Position numbers and translations under genes: made by a program | Assembly: GCF_017114995.1 (NCBI RefSeq) | Contig: NZ_JABXKL010000069.1 | Coordinates: forward strand, 1-64,000 | DNA: 64,000 nucleotides | Direction: 5' to 3' | Source: Nostoc sp. NMS9 | GTDB lineage: Bacteria > Cyanobacteriota > Cyanobacteriia > Cyanobacteriales > Nostocaceae | Shown: piece after piece, positions 45,308 to 54,905 of the stretch | How the letters are laid out: each line of letters starts with the position of its first letter | Numbering within the stretch: position 1 is the stretch's first letter | The notes under the pieces: model-generated | Databases searched by the model: none | The model's input: only the letters and a program-made list of their open reading frames with translations | Told to the model about the DNA's origin: nothing

Positions 45308-46535
45308 TAAACCTCGTCTACGTTGAAACCCGTAGTTTTTCCTCATCTTATTCAAGATGATTTTTCACCCAGAAGCGATGCCTGCGGCGGGCTACGCCTA
45401 CGCTAATTTCAAACGGATTGGAATTAATATCTTGTTCAAATGAATCAACCCGTTCAATCAGTTCTGTAGAAGATTGATAGTATGTATGATAAGTCACATC
45501 TTCACGGAACCATTGCCACAGGTGTTCGACAGGCATAAAATCAGGACTGTAACCAGGTAATGGTTCCAGGTCTATTTGTAACACTGACAATGCTTCTTTT
45601 ACAGATTGCGCTCTGTGATCAGGAGCACCATCCCAAATTCAAGTTATGTCGCGCTCGCTAAATTCAGTTCTCAGATGCTTTAAAAGGTCGATCCTATTGA
45701 ATTGGTCTGCCTTTAGGTAAGGAAAAATCTTAACTTTGGCATAGTTGTAAACATAGACTCCATAGAACGAAGCCTTTTCTCTTCCTGGGGAATTAGAACT
45801 AACCCAAAAACGCTCACCTTTTATTGACCAACCATAACCCTGATCACAATCAAGATGAATGTGTCCTTCATCAATGAAAATTAGTAAACGTCCTTCGTTA
45901 AGAGCATCATCGAGGAGAATTTGAAGTTTTTCAAGATACTCGGCAGGTTTCTTGGTATTAGCTTTGTTTAATAGTTTACGTGCTTTTTTCCACGAAAATC
46001 CTAAATCTTTGAGAGTTTTACGTACTGATTCACGGCAACATTTGAGATCGAATTGCTTGTCAATCCAAGCGACTAAACGCTTTAATGTCCAACGCGGTAA
46101 AAATTCTTGATTCTGCTGCTGCTTCTGGGGTGGTGTTGCTGCCTGTTCTAAAGCTTTGCGATTCTGAGATTCGCAAAGCTTTCCCGATCTCTGGGGAAAA
46201 AGGGGGGATGACCGCCTGTGTGTTGATATTGCAGTGCTTCCATACCTGAAAGATTATAACGATGTACCCACTCCATTACTGTCTGCGGATTACGCCCTGT
46301 GTCTGTGCCTACCTTTGTCGCACTTTTTCCTTTACATATCTCGTACAGTGCCATTAAACGCTCGCCGGTACGAGCATGATTTGCTTTTAACGCTTCTTCC
46401 CTGAATATTGAGCTACTTTGATTCCAACGATCGCATTCTACTTTGAGCATCCCTGTTTCGTTCTCAGCTACACCCACTTCTTTAAAGTAATATATCTTCT
46501 TGAAAAACTCCAGTTCTCAAGATGGATGAGGTTTA
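45308..46535 (-). mobile_element. IS630-family insertion sequence, decayed
   Basis: Terminal inverted repeats of about 32 bp (left TAAACCTCGTCTACGTTGA..., right complement TAAACCTCATCCATCTTGA...) with about 80 percent match end in TA at both sides, the target duplication of IS630/Tc1 elements. The single transposase gene inside is broken. Total length is about 1.23 kb. Confidence 0.82.
45348..46477 (-). pseudogene. IS630 transposase, frameshift and in-frame stop
   Basis: The N-terminal part (46477-46148) has a helix-turn-helix (CKGKSATKVGTDTGRNPQTVMEWVHRY). Its frame is lost in a C6T5C4 tract near 46194-46209. In the next frame the DDE domain reads IFIDEGHIHLD and, after a TGA at 45639-45641, IWDGAPDHR, then SPDFMPVEHLWQWFRE with the final Glu. 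The extreme C terminus (VGVARRRHRF) is encoded by an inserted GCCTGCGGCGGGCTACGCC-type repeat. Some IS630 elements use a programmed frameshift, but the TGA makes this copy inactive. Confidence 0.82.
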
Positions 46536-46749
46536 GTTCAGATAATCAAACTTGATAAACTCTAGCTAAAAAAGAGTAGCTAGTTTATACCAAGATAGCC
46601 CACAGGGTTAGGTACTGAAAAATTACCGATTATCTCGAAGCATTGTCCTACAAATAACCTAGCGGTAACTTGATTCTGCCGTGAAAAGTCAGATAAATGA
46701 AAAAGGCACGGTATCACCATGCCTCCTACCTTATTGGTTATGTATAAAC

Positions 46750-49700
46750 CTACTCAATGCCTTCAATCCGGTCTTCAACTTCTTGGTACAACTCGCGTAG
46801 GCGATCTAAATTATCCTCGCTAGTCTCCCAATAACCGCGTCCATTCACTTCCAACAAAGTTGATACAACCTTGCGGAAAGAATGGGGATTAAGGTTCATC
46901 AACCGTTTTTGCATTTCTTCATCTTTGATGAAGGTTTCGTTAGTATCCTCATAAATCCAGTTATCCACAGCGCCGGCTGTCGCACTCCAACCCATTGTAT
47001 TTACCAATCGCTTGGAGAGTTCACGCACACCTTCGTAACCGTGATTCAACATCCCCTCATACCATTTGGGATTTAACAATTTGGTACGCGCATCTAAGCG
47101 CACGGTTTCTGATAATGTCCGCACTTGAGCGTTAGCTGTGGTAGTGTCTGCAATATAAGATGCTGGTTTTTTACCATCACCCCGCAGATTTGCCACCAGC
47201 TTAGTGGGATCTGAATCAAAGTAGTGGGAAACGTCCGTTAAGCTAATCTCAGAAGAATCGAGATTTTGGAAAGTTGCATCAGCAGTTTTCAAAGTACTTT
47301 CAAAAATCTGCCGAGATTCGTCCATCATTCCAGGGTTATCGGAATTGAAGGAGAAGGATTTCCGATTGAGATACATTTCCTGCAACTCGGCTTCGCTATC
47401 CCAAGTGCTGTTTTCTACTGCCAAGTTGATATTTGACGAGTAGGAACCAGATGCGTTAGAGAAGACGCGCGTCGCTGCTTGACGCAGATTAATCCCCATT
47501 TCCTCAGCTTGTTGCAAAGCGTGTTTGCGAACAAAGTTCATTTCTAAGGGTTCATCTGCCTCAGCCGCCATCTTCACGCCTTGGTCTAGCAGGTTCATTT
47601 GGTTGATGAACAAGTCGCGGAATACACCAGAACAGTTGATTACCACATCAATTCTGGGCCTTCCCAACTCTTCTAAAGATATCAATTCCAACTTGTTCAC
47701 CCGTCCCAAGGCGTCGGGAACTGGACGCACACCCACCATCCACATAATTTGCGCTAGGGATTCACCGTAAGTTTTGATGTTATCGGTTCCCCAAAGGACG
47801 CAGGCAATGGTTTCTGGCCATTTTCCTTCGTTTTCTGCCTTGTTACGTACCAAAAGCCTATCTACGACAATTTTGGCTGATTGTACTGCTGCTGTTGTGG
47901 GGATAGATTGCGGATCGAGTGCATGAATATTCTTACCCGTGGGTAATACATCCGGGTTGCGGATGGGATCGCCACCAGGCCCAGGTAGGATGTATTCACC
48001 TTCCAAGCCTCTGAGTAATGCTCCTAGTTCGTTGTCGGCACAAACTTGTTGCAGGCAGAATTCCAAATACTCAAATAGGGGTTTGAGGGCTGCGCCATCG
48101 ACTTTGGGATAACCTGCTTTATGCAATGCTTCTACCCAAGGTTCCTTTTTACCCATGTTGAAGAAATTCAACCGGGAAACCAGAGAAACTCGTCCTTCCG
48201 CGTCGATTTGCTCTTGGACAAGGGCGGTAACTGCTGCACGGGTTGCCAAGGTGATATCTTGCAATAACTGGACATCTTCTAAAATGCCTCGATCGCTATT
48301 TTGGTAAATATCGTCAATGTTACGCCCAATGCTGTTAGCGATAATTCCCGGTAAGCCTTGAAGTCCTTCTTCTTGACGATCTAGACTAGCAATGTTGACG
48401 AGAGTTGCGATCGCTTCTTCTGCACTTGGCGGTTTACCAATGACGTGCAACCCACAAGGCAACAACCGAGACTCAATTTCCATCAACTTGCGGTAGACAT
48501 TGCCAACAATATTATCCCGCTCATCGGCACTCATGTCTCTGGCATCGGTTTCTGGCAGGTTAATATCCTTATCCAGATTCACGATCCGGCATTTATCCAT
48601 AATGCTGTTGACAATGGAAACACCACGTCCACTATCTTTTAAAGTTTGGTAGGAAGCAATTAACTCGCTGAGTTCCTTCAAACCTTTGTATAAACCAGCA
48701 TTTTCTGCAGGCGGTGTCAAGTAGGAAATTGTTTCGGCATAACTCCGACGTTTGGCAATTGTCGCCTCACTCGGATTATTGGCTGCGTAGTAATACAGGT
48801 TAGGAATTGAACCAATCAAGTTATCTGGATAACAATCGCCAGACATCCCCATCTGTTTACCTGGCATGAATTCCAAGGAACCATGTGTACCAAAATGGAG
48901 TACAGCGTCAGCTTTCCAAACTTGCTCTAGGTAAGTGTAGTAAGCAGCAAAACCGTGGTGAGGACTAGCTGAACGAGAGAATAACAACCGCATCGGGTCG
49001 CCTTCGTAACCAAATGTGGGTTGGACACCGATGAAGACATTACCGAATTGCTTACCATAAATTAGCAGGTTTTGCCCGTCGCTGTTGAGATGTCCGGGAG
49101 GTGGGCCCCAGTTTTCCTCTAAGCGTTGAGAATAAGGGGTCAGCGCCTCATACTCAGGAACCGACATTTTGTAAGCAATGTTCAATTCTGGGCTATTGTA
49201 CTGCGCTTGAGCGTCATGGATGACTTCTTGCATCAACGCTTCGGCTGATTCTGGCAAGTCTGGTAAGTCGTAGCCGTTATTTTTGAGGGCTTTCATCACC
49301 TCGTAGATCGAGCCGAATACATCCAAGTAAGCGGCGGTTCCGACGTTGCCTTTATCTGGCGGGAAACTGAAAACGGTGATAGCGACTTTCTTATCCAGCT
49401 TCGGCTTGCGGCGGAGGTTAGCCCATTTTAAGGCGCGTTCGGCTACTGCTTCAACCCGATCGCGCAGTGCGATCGCTTTCCCTGTAGTTCCATCTCTACC
49501 CGATAATATAATCGGCTCAATTGCTCCATCCAATTCAGGAATTGCAATTTGCAAAGCTACTTGAATTGGATGTAACCCTAAATCGCTATCCATCCACTCT
49601 TCTGTGGTTTGGAATACTAAGGGTAACGCCACCATGTAAGGACGGTTTAAGCGTTTGAGTGACTCAATTGCCTTGGGATGGTCTTGTCTGGCTGGGCCAC

Positions 49701-50736
49701 CAACTAAAGCAAAACCAGTCAGTGATATCACTGCATCTACCAACTGTGTATTGGTATTTGGTTCATAGAAGTAGGCTTCAACAGGCTTGGAGAAATCCAA
49801 ACCACCAGCAAACACAGGTAGTACCCGTGCGCCTAGTGCTTCTAACTCCTGCACCATTGCTACATAATGGGCATCATCCCCTGTAACTAGGTGGGTGCGT
49901 TGCAACACTAACCCGACACAAGGAGCTAAGGGATCTTTGAGATCGCTAGAAATATCCTTACGAGCTGTATACCAATTGAGGTACTCTCTGACATCTTCAA
50001 ACATACTGGGAGCCAAAGGATGCCAAATCCCTAGATCGGGATAAACCACCGGCTGTTCGTATGTAGAAGGTGCAAAATTTTGTTTCTCTAAACCTTTAAA
50101 TACATATTTATCAGCTAGCATCAGTAAGAAGTTTTCCAGATTTTCTGGAGAACCACCTAGCCAATACTGAAAACTGAGCATGAAATTTCGAGCATCTTGT
50201 GCCTTGTCCATCGGTAAAAACTTTAGCACTTGCGGCAGGGTTCGCAAAAGCTTCAGCATCCCATCTTGGAATCCCGCACCAGATTTTTCTTTGCGTTTCC
50301 GCATGAATTGGGCGATCGCACTTTTTGACTGACCCAACTGTGCCAGAGAAAAGCTGCCCATTTTACTCAGGCGCATTACCTCTGGCATTGAGGGAAAGAC
50401 AACAGAAACGTCCAGGCGATCGCGATGTGGTTCTACTGCTGCTACTACTTTCTGTGCTAAGTCTTCGATGAAAATGAGGGAAGCGATGAAGATATTCGCA
50501 CTCTCAATTTCTCGTTTGAACTCTTCATAATTTTCTGGGTCGCGGAGTTCCTCAATCAAGTACCCGCTGATTTCAATCGCCAAGTTGGGATTGTTCGCGT
50601 TAATCGTGCGAACTGCTTGCGACAAAGCACTCTGGTACTGGGACTCAAGCACGACATAGACCACCTTGATTAAACTACGTCCGTGTAAGTTATCAGGCGC
50701 AATGTGTCTAATGGTGGACTTGACGTGTGTGAACAT
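46750..50736 (-). CDS. chlH: Magnesium chelatase subunit H (ChlH)
   Basis: About 1328 residues from ATG 50736 ([16 protein letters not shown], the conserved start of cyanobacterial ChlH); an in-frame upstream ATG at 50790 would add 18 atypical residues. The large porphyrin-binding subunit inserts Mg2+ into protoporphyrin IX with ChlI and ChlD, the first step committed to chlorophyll. Conserved CobN/Mg-chelatase blocks are visible, such as [31 protein letters not shown] and [23 protein letters not shown]. The gene is single, with IS630 debris on both sides. Confidence 0.95.
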   Translation of the reverse strand: MFTHVKSTIRHIAPDNLHGRSLIKVVYVVLESQYQSALSQAVRTINANNPNLAIEISGYLIEELRDPENYEEFKREIESANIFIASLIFIEDLAQKVVAAVEPHRDRLDVSVVFPSMPEVMRLSKMGSFSLAQLGQSKSAIAQFMRKRKEKSGAGFQDGMLKLLRTLPQVLKFLPMDKAQDARNFMLSFQYWLGGSPENLENFLLMLADKYVFKGLEKQNFAPSTYEQPVVYPDLGIWHPLAPSMFEDVREYLNWYTARKDISSDLKDPLAPCVGLVLQRTHLVTGDDAHYVAMVQELEALGARVLPVFAGGLDFSKPVEAYFYEPNTNTQLVDAVISLTGFALVGGPARQDHPKAIESLKRLNRPYMVALPLVFQTTEEWMDSDLGLHPIQVALQIAIPELDGAIEPIILSGRDGTTGKAIALRDRVEAVAERALKWANLRRKPKLDKKVAITVFSFPPDKGNVGTAAYLDVFGSIYEVMKALKNNGYDLPDLPESAEALMQEVIHDAQAQYNSPELNIAYKMSVPEYEALTPYSQRLEENWGPPPGHLNSDGQNLLIYGKQFGNVFIGVQPTFGYEGDPMRLLFSRSASPHHGFAAYYTYLEQVWKADAVLHFGTHGSLEFMPGKQMGMSGDCYPDNLIGSIPNLYYYAANNPSEATIAKRRSYAETISYLTPPAENAGLYKGLKELSELIASYQTLKDSGRGVSIVNSIMDKCRIVNLDKDINLPETDARDMSADERDNIVGNVYRKLMEIESRLLPCGLHVIGKPPSAEEAIATLVNIASLDRQEEGLQGLPGIIANSIGRNIDDIYQNSDRGILEDVQLLQDITLATRAAVTALVQEQIDAEGRVSLVSRLNFFNMGKKEPWVEALHKAGYPKVDGAALKPLFEYLEFCLQQVCADNELGALLRGLEGEYILPGPGGDPIRNPDVLPTGKNIHALDPQSIPTTAAVQSAKIVVDRLLVRNKAENEGKWPETIACVLWGTDNIKTYGESLAQIMWMVGVRPVPDALGRVNKLELISLEELGRPRIDVVINCSGVFRDLFINQMNLLDQGVKMAAEADEPLEMNFVRKHALQQAEEMGINLRQAATRVFSNASGSYSSNINLAVENSTWDSEAELQEMYLNRKSFSFNSDNPGMMDESRQIFESTLKTADATFQNLDSSEISLTDVSHYFDSDPTKLVANLRGDGKKPASYIADTTTANAQVRTLSETVRLDARTKLLNPKWYEGMLNHGYEGVRELSKRLVNTMGWSATAGAVDNWIYEDTNETFIKDEEMQKRLMNLNPHSFRKVVSTLLEVNGRGYWETSEDNLDRLRELYQEVEDRIEGIE

Positions 50737-51466
50737 GCTTCTTCGGCTCCTTTGATGCGTGTTCTCTCTGGAAGTTCCTAGCGGCATCATTAGCCATAGG
50801 TAACTTGTGATCTTTAGGCAATATATGTTTTTTATCAGAAAACGCTTGCCCAGTAGGCATTTTATCCCCTATATGACACAAATCGATATAAAAAACGAAA
50901 TATTTCTTTGTAATTGTTGACTCTAACCAAAAGTATTAACTCATTTGTTTGTAAAATTTTTGCAATACTTATTTTTAATGGTTAAATACCTATTTGGCTA
51001 TATATTATCGCAGTTACAAAACAAAACCCGCTTGTGCGGGTTGATTAAGTATTTTTTACAGTGTGTATAAAGATTTTGCGAGTCTAGTCCTAGTCTTATA
51101 GGGTAAGAGCATTTTGGCGTAATCTTTCGGGTAAGATACTCATAGCTTGTTCCTTGTATTAGCACAAAACATTGGTTAGATAAACCGGATTTATTTTGGA
51201 TTAAATTGAGAAACCTAAAAAACAAAAAGTATAAACAGGATTTTTTTGACGAGAATCAGCTAACAGATTACTTACTTTCTAGCTCTTTTTGAGATAGAGC
51301 TTCTTTTAACTGCTGGCTAATTTTTTCCCTTGTATGTGGAGATAAATCATCTGATTGCAAAACATTAATTCTTGCTGATTTAATTCTGTTAATTGAGTCA
51401 AGTAAATCACTTACAGCAAATTGCAAGTAAATGAGGTACAGTAATTTCAGTGCATCAACTCTTAAA
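50737..51466. other. Intergenic region upstream of chlH
   Basis: About 730 bp. It should carry the chlH promoter (first 200 bp). A small hairpin AACCCGC/GCGGGTT at 51025-51042 followed on the minus strand by AT-rich DNA could be a terminator. A 15-codon minus-strand frame (MSILPERLRQNALTL) starting at 51139 has a weak SD and is not called as a gene. Confidence 0.5.
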
Positions 51467-51938
51467 ATGAAAGCTTACTCAATCGACTTGCGAGAAAAAA
51501 TAGTTTTGGCTTACTCTCAAGGTGATACCTCAATCAGAAAAGTGGCGCAAAGATTTGGTGTAGCTAAAAGCTTTGTGCAAAAACTACTTTCAATAAAAAA
51601 GACTCAAGGTCATGTAGAACCGAGACAACAAGGTGGAGCAATCAAGGGTGAGTTGCATGGATATTCAGTTCAACTAGCTGCAATGGTTGAACAATACCCA
51701 GATGCAACATTATTAGAATACTGTGAGCATTAGGCTACAACTCACAATAATTGGGTAAGTACAAGTACAATGTGTCGTGCATTGCAAAAACAAAAACTAA
51801 CAGTAAAAAAAAGACGTTACGCAGCAGCCAAGGGAAAACAGAAAGAGTCCAAAATTTGAGAACTGAGTATTGGCAAAAAGTCCAACAAATAGACCCAGAA
51901 AACTTAGTCTTCATTGATGAAATGGGTGTTATACCCTG
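51467..51938 (+). pseudogene. IS630-family transposase remnant
   Basis: ATG 51467 begins MKAYSIDLREKIVLAYSQG with a helix-turn-helix (TSIRKVAQRFGVAKSFVQKLL), the typical N terminus of a different IS630 subgroup from the 45-kb copy. A stop at 51731 and a frame change follow; EYWQKVQQIDPENLVFIDEMG at about 51866-51927 shows the first catalytic Asp (FIDEMG), after which the gene ends abruptly. The C-terminal two thirds are missing. I found no clear terminal repeats. Confidence 0.75.
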
Positions 51939-52004
51939 AATTATTAGATTTTGAGATACTTTCATTTGATAAATGCCAATTATTAAAAAAACTTCTGTGT
52001 GATT

Positions 52005-52319
52005 CTATTGCCAAATAACAACTTTACTTCCTCTGTGAGCATCTCCAATATTTGAATCGATCTGATCATACTTAACAGTACGTGTTTCTACAGCATCAGC
52101 AGTTTTCTTATTAAAAATACCCTGAACAACAGCATGTTCTCCACTATCTAGTTTCGTTTTGATAGTTGCAGCTACATTATTAGGTTGAGTAGCAAAATGT
52201 TCATAGTCTTGAAACCAATTAACAACTATTGTCCAGGTAAGGTAAGCATAATACACAATTTCACAAACTGCCATTGCACATATTACACCACCAATCAAAA
52301 GTGAAATTGGGTCAAACAT
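52005..52319 (-). CDS. Hypothetical protein with N-terminal membrane segment, 104 aa
   Basis: One hydrophobic region (about 5-36; ISLLIGGVICAMAVCEIVYYAYLTW) and a soluble C-terminal domain (VAATIKTKLDSGEHAVVQGIFNKKTADAVETRTVKYDQIDSNIGDAHRG). No family recognised. Start MFDPISLLIGG is the only ATG with the whole span. It is flanked by transposon and nuclease debris. Confidence 0.5.
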   Translation of the reverse strand: MFDPISLLIGGVICAMAVCEIVYYAYLTWTIVVNWFQDYEHFATQPNNVAATIKTKLDSGEHAVVQGIFNKKTADAVETRTVKYDQIDSNIGDAHRGSKVVIWQ

Positions 52320-52325
52320 ACTTTT

Positions 52326-52529
52326 TTACTCCACAATAATTAAATCTTGATCACCAAAAATATCCTGTAATTGCTGAACTTGATCGACAGTTAAACCAGT
52401 GATATGGATAATTAATGCGATGCCGTAGGCGATCGCAACTTCTTCATTCAGCATATTTCTTGCAATCTCCTGAGCTTTTTGTTCAAAACCTGCCCAAGCG
52501 ACTGGCTTAACTTTCTGCTGAATCCACCA
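52326..52529 (-). pseudogene. C-terminal fragment of an Rpn-type nuclease/transposase-like protein
   Basis: An open stretch after a TAG at 52530-52532 reads FEQKAQEIARNMLNEEVAIAYGI... ITGLTVDQVQQLQ, resembling the tail of Rpn (PD-(D/E)XK recombination-promoting) proteins. A GATGCCGTAGGCGATCGC repeat is embedded in it. No N-terminal nuclease part is present. Assignment is tentative. Confidence 0.4.
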
Positions 52530-52544
52530 CTAATTGATTCTGAA

Positions 52545-53146
52545 TCACCCTTCCCGCACCATCCAAACCAACATTCCCAATAGTATTTGCACTGGTGGAA
52601 CGGGATAATCATTCAAATCAATACTCAGTGTTTGCCCTTGTAATTTTAAAAATCGCCAAGCTGTACCACTGCTGACGCTGCCATAAATTGTCTGAATCGG
52701 TATATTATTGGTTTCATTAAATTTTTGTGCGGCAATCATTTCTGCTGCACATTGCCCTAAACCAGGTTTTAAATCACCTTTTTTCGCTTCAATAATCACG
52801 ATCGCAGGAGCTTCAATAAATATTTGTTCGGGTGAGCGGCTAATTAAAAAATCACATACTCCACTTAAGCCTAGTTCCGATGCCACGGTAAAATCTTCAC
52901 CAGAAAAAAAGCTGACTTTGCGCTCCAGAATTTTCCGAACTTCTACGAGTATTGGACTAATAATTAACTCTGAGCGAGCTTTTTCTGAACCAGTTGCTGT
53001 TGCTAGTGGTAGTCCTTCACTTAGTGCTTCTTTGAGGTAAAGACTAGGTTCTATAGACTGCGTTTCGGGTAAAACCGTCCATTTTCAACCGTAGTTAAGT
53101 TAAAATCGCGTTTTACTTTTGACAGCGAGAAGTCACCATAAGACAT
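52545..53146 (-). pseudogene. PD-(D/E)XK nuclease-like protein, one-base frameshift
   Basis: ATG 53146 starts MSYGDFSLSKVKRDFNLTTVENGRF; the frame breaks near 53070-53075 in CGG-TTTT-ACCC. One extra T would give GRFLPETQSIEPSLYLKEAL and link to the remaining 150 residues. These contain GVCDFLISRSPEQIFIEAPAIVIIEAKKGD, with D and E-x-K as in restriction-endonuclease-like folds, followed by QCAAEMIAAQKFN. Full length would be about 200 residues. It may be a stand-alone nuclease or effector of unknown role. A sequencing error in the T run is possible. Confidence 0.6.
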
Positions 53147-53493
53147 TATAAATATGATCAAATATTAATCTATAAGTATTGATCCTATCGCGTTTATAGG
53201 TGTTTTGTTGGGAATGGAATCAACAAGAGCGATCGCCTTGTCCAAATACTAGTGCTAACGAGGCCGCGATCGCTCTTTCTTACCAAGAAGTCGATAGAGT
53301 TCAGGGTAATGCGATGGCGTAACCGCCCGCTGTAGGCGATCGCAACTCCTTGATTAAGCATATTTATGGCAATTTCCTTGTTTTAATCCAGAATTCAGGT
53401 ATTAGACCTCTTACATAAATCACAAATAAGCACCACACGCGCGCTTTGGCGGGGTGGGGTATCTGTTGCAAACATTTTTTGAATTTGTATAAT
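53147..53493. other. Intergenic debris: copies of lpxB-related and Rpn-like fragments
   Basis: Bases 53266-53311 (GCGATCGCTCTTTCTTACC, then AGAAGTCGATAGAGTTCAGG) match 58116-58161 inside the LpxB-related gene with about four mismatches. Bases 53335-53385 resemble 52423-52475 of the Rpn-like fragment. They are separated by a CGTAACCGCCCGCTGTAGGCG repeat. No gene is present. Confidence 0.6.
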
Positions 53494-54795
53494 TTATCGT
53501 ATAGGTAATTCAATCACAAACTCTGTACCTTCACCTTGTGTTGAATGGCAACTTAGCTTGCCGCAATGATTGTTAACTACAATTTGGTAAGCAATAGATA
53601 AACCTAGTCCTGTTCCTTTACCAATGACTTTTGTAGTGTAGAAAGCATCGAATATCTTTGTCCGGTTTGCTTCGCTGATTCCTGAGCCATTGTCTGCAAT
53701 TCTGAGAAGAACTCGCTCTCCAATTGCTTCAGTTTTAATCCAAATCATCCCAATATGTCTAAAGTTTTCATCAAAATATTGATTTTTTTGGATTTCTTCA
53801 ATTGCATCGATCGCATTGCCAATCAAATTCATAAAAACTTGATTGAGTTCGCCTGGATAGCACTCAATAAGTGGTAATTCTCCATATTCTTTGATTAATT
53901 TAATTGCTGGACGATGAGCATTTGATTTAAGTCGATGTCCAAGTATGAGTAGCGTAGTTTCTAAACCTTCATGCAGGTTAGCCAGTTTTTTCCCTGCTTC
54001 TCCGTGTCGAGAGAATTTATTCAACGATGACACAATTTCTGTAACGCGATCTGTACCTAGTTGCATAGATTGAATAATTTTGGATAAATCATTTAACAAA
54101 TAATTTATATCTTTTGTTTTAATAACATTTTGAATTTCAGTTGGTGGATCGGGCAGATACTTTTGATATAGTTTGAGTAAATTAACAACCTCTTGGAAAT
54201 ACTCTTCAATAAAATTTAAGTTGCCAGCAATAAAATTGATGGGATTATTTACTTCATGGGCAATTCCTGCTGTCATTTGACCCAAGGTTGCTACCTTTTC
54301 TGCTTGAATCAGTTGGGTTTGAATCTGTTGTAATTCGGCGTTTTTGGCAGTCAAGGTTTTCGTCAAATTTCTCAGTTTCAGTTGATGCTCTATTCGCACC
54401 AATACCTCTTCATACTGAAAAGGTTTAGTAATATAATCTACGGCTCCCAATCGCAATCCTTTAACCTTATCAGCAGTATCTGAAAGAGCAGTCATAAAAA
54501 TGACCGGAATATCCTGGACACGAGGATTGCTTTCACTTTTTAAGTATTTACAAGTTTCAAACCCATCGATACCCGGCATCATGATATCAAGCAAGATTAA
54601 ATCAGGTAAATTATCATTGTCTAATCTCTGAATGGCTTTTTCACCACTGCGAGCTGCCCAAACTTCAAAGCTAGACTGATCCAAAAAGCTCGATAAAACT
54701 TGTAAGTTGGCAGGGTTATCGTCAACGACTAAAATAATTCCTCTGCTAGGATCGCTATTTAGGGAATTTTTTTGATCGCCTATCGTTGCTGTCAT
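53494..54795 (-). CDS. Response regulator-histidine kinase hybrid
   Basis: 433 residues. An N-terminal receiver domain (about 18-140) with phospho-acceptor Asp in LILLDIMMPGIDGF and Lys in YITKPF; a coiled-coil linker; a HisKA-like dimerisation helix with His in GIAHEVNNPINFIAGN near 180; and a HATPase_c domain (NLIGNAIDAI, DNGSGI, GTGLGLSIAYQIV). Order REC-HK without membrane segments marks a cytosolic kinase that is itself controlled by phosphorylation. It lies 110 bp downstream of a sensor kinase with its own receiver, so the two probably form one phosphorelay. The signal is unknown. Confidence 0.9.
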   Translation of the reverse strand: MTATIGDQKNSLNSDPSRGIILVVDDNPANLQVLSSFLDQSSFEVWAARSGEKAIQRLDNDNLPDLILLDIMMPGIDGFETCKYLKSESNPRVQDIPVIFMTALSDTADKVKGLRLGAVDYITKPFQYEEVLVRIEHQLKLRNLTKTLTAKNAELQQIQTQLIQAEKVATLGQMTAGIAHEVNNPINFIAGNLNFIEEYFQEVVNLLKLYQKYLPDPPTEIQNVIKTKDINYLLNDLSKIIQSMQLGTDRVTEIVSSLNKFSRHGEAGKKLANLHEGLETTLLILGHRLKSNAHRPAIKLIKEYGELPLIECYPGELNQVFMNLIGNAIDAIEEIQKNQYFDENFRHIGMIWIKTEAIGERVLLRIADNGSGISEANRTKIFDAFYTTKVIGKGTGLGLSIAYQIVVNNHCGKLSCHSTQGEGTEFVIELPIR

Positions 54796-54905
54796 AATAT
54801 TTTTACCCTATATTGATTCACATTGCTTCTTTGCGAGACGTCAAAGGCGAAGACTCCAAATTCAAAATTCAGACATTACAATCCCCATAAATAAATTTAG
54901 GGAAA

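Noticed and set aside
50998-51139. Tiny minus-strand peptide MSILPERLRQNALTL
   Set aside because: Weak SD, 15 codons, no known match; insufficient support.
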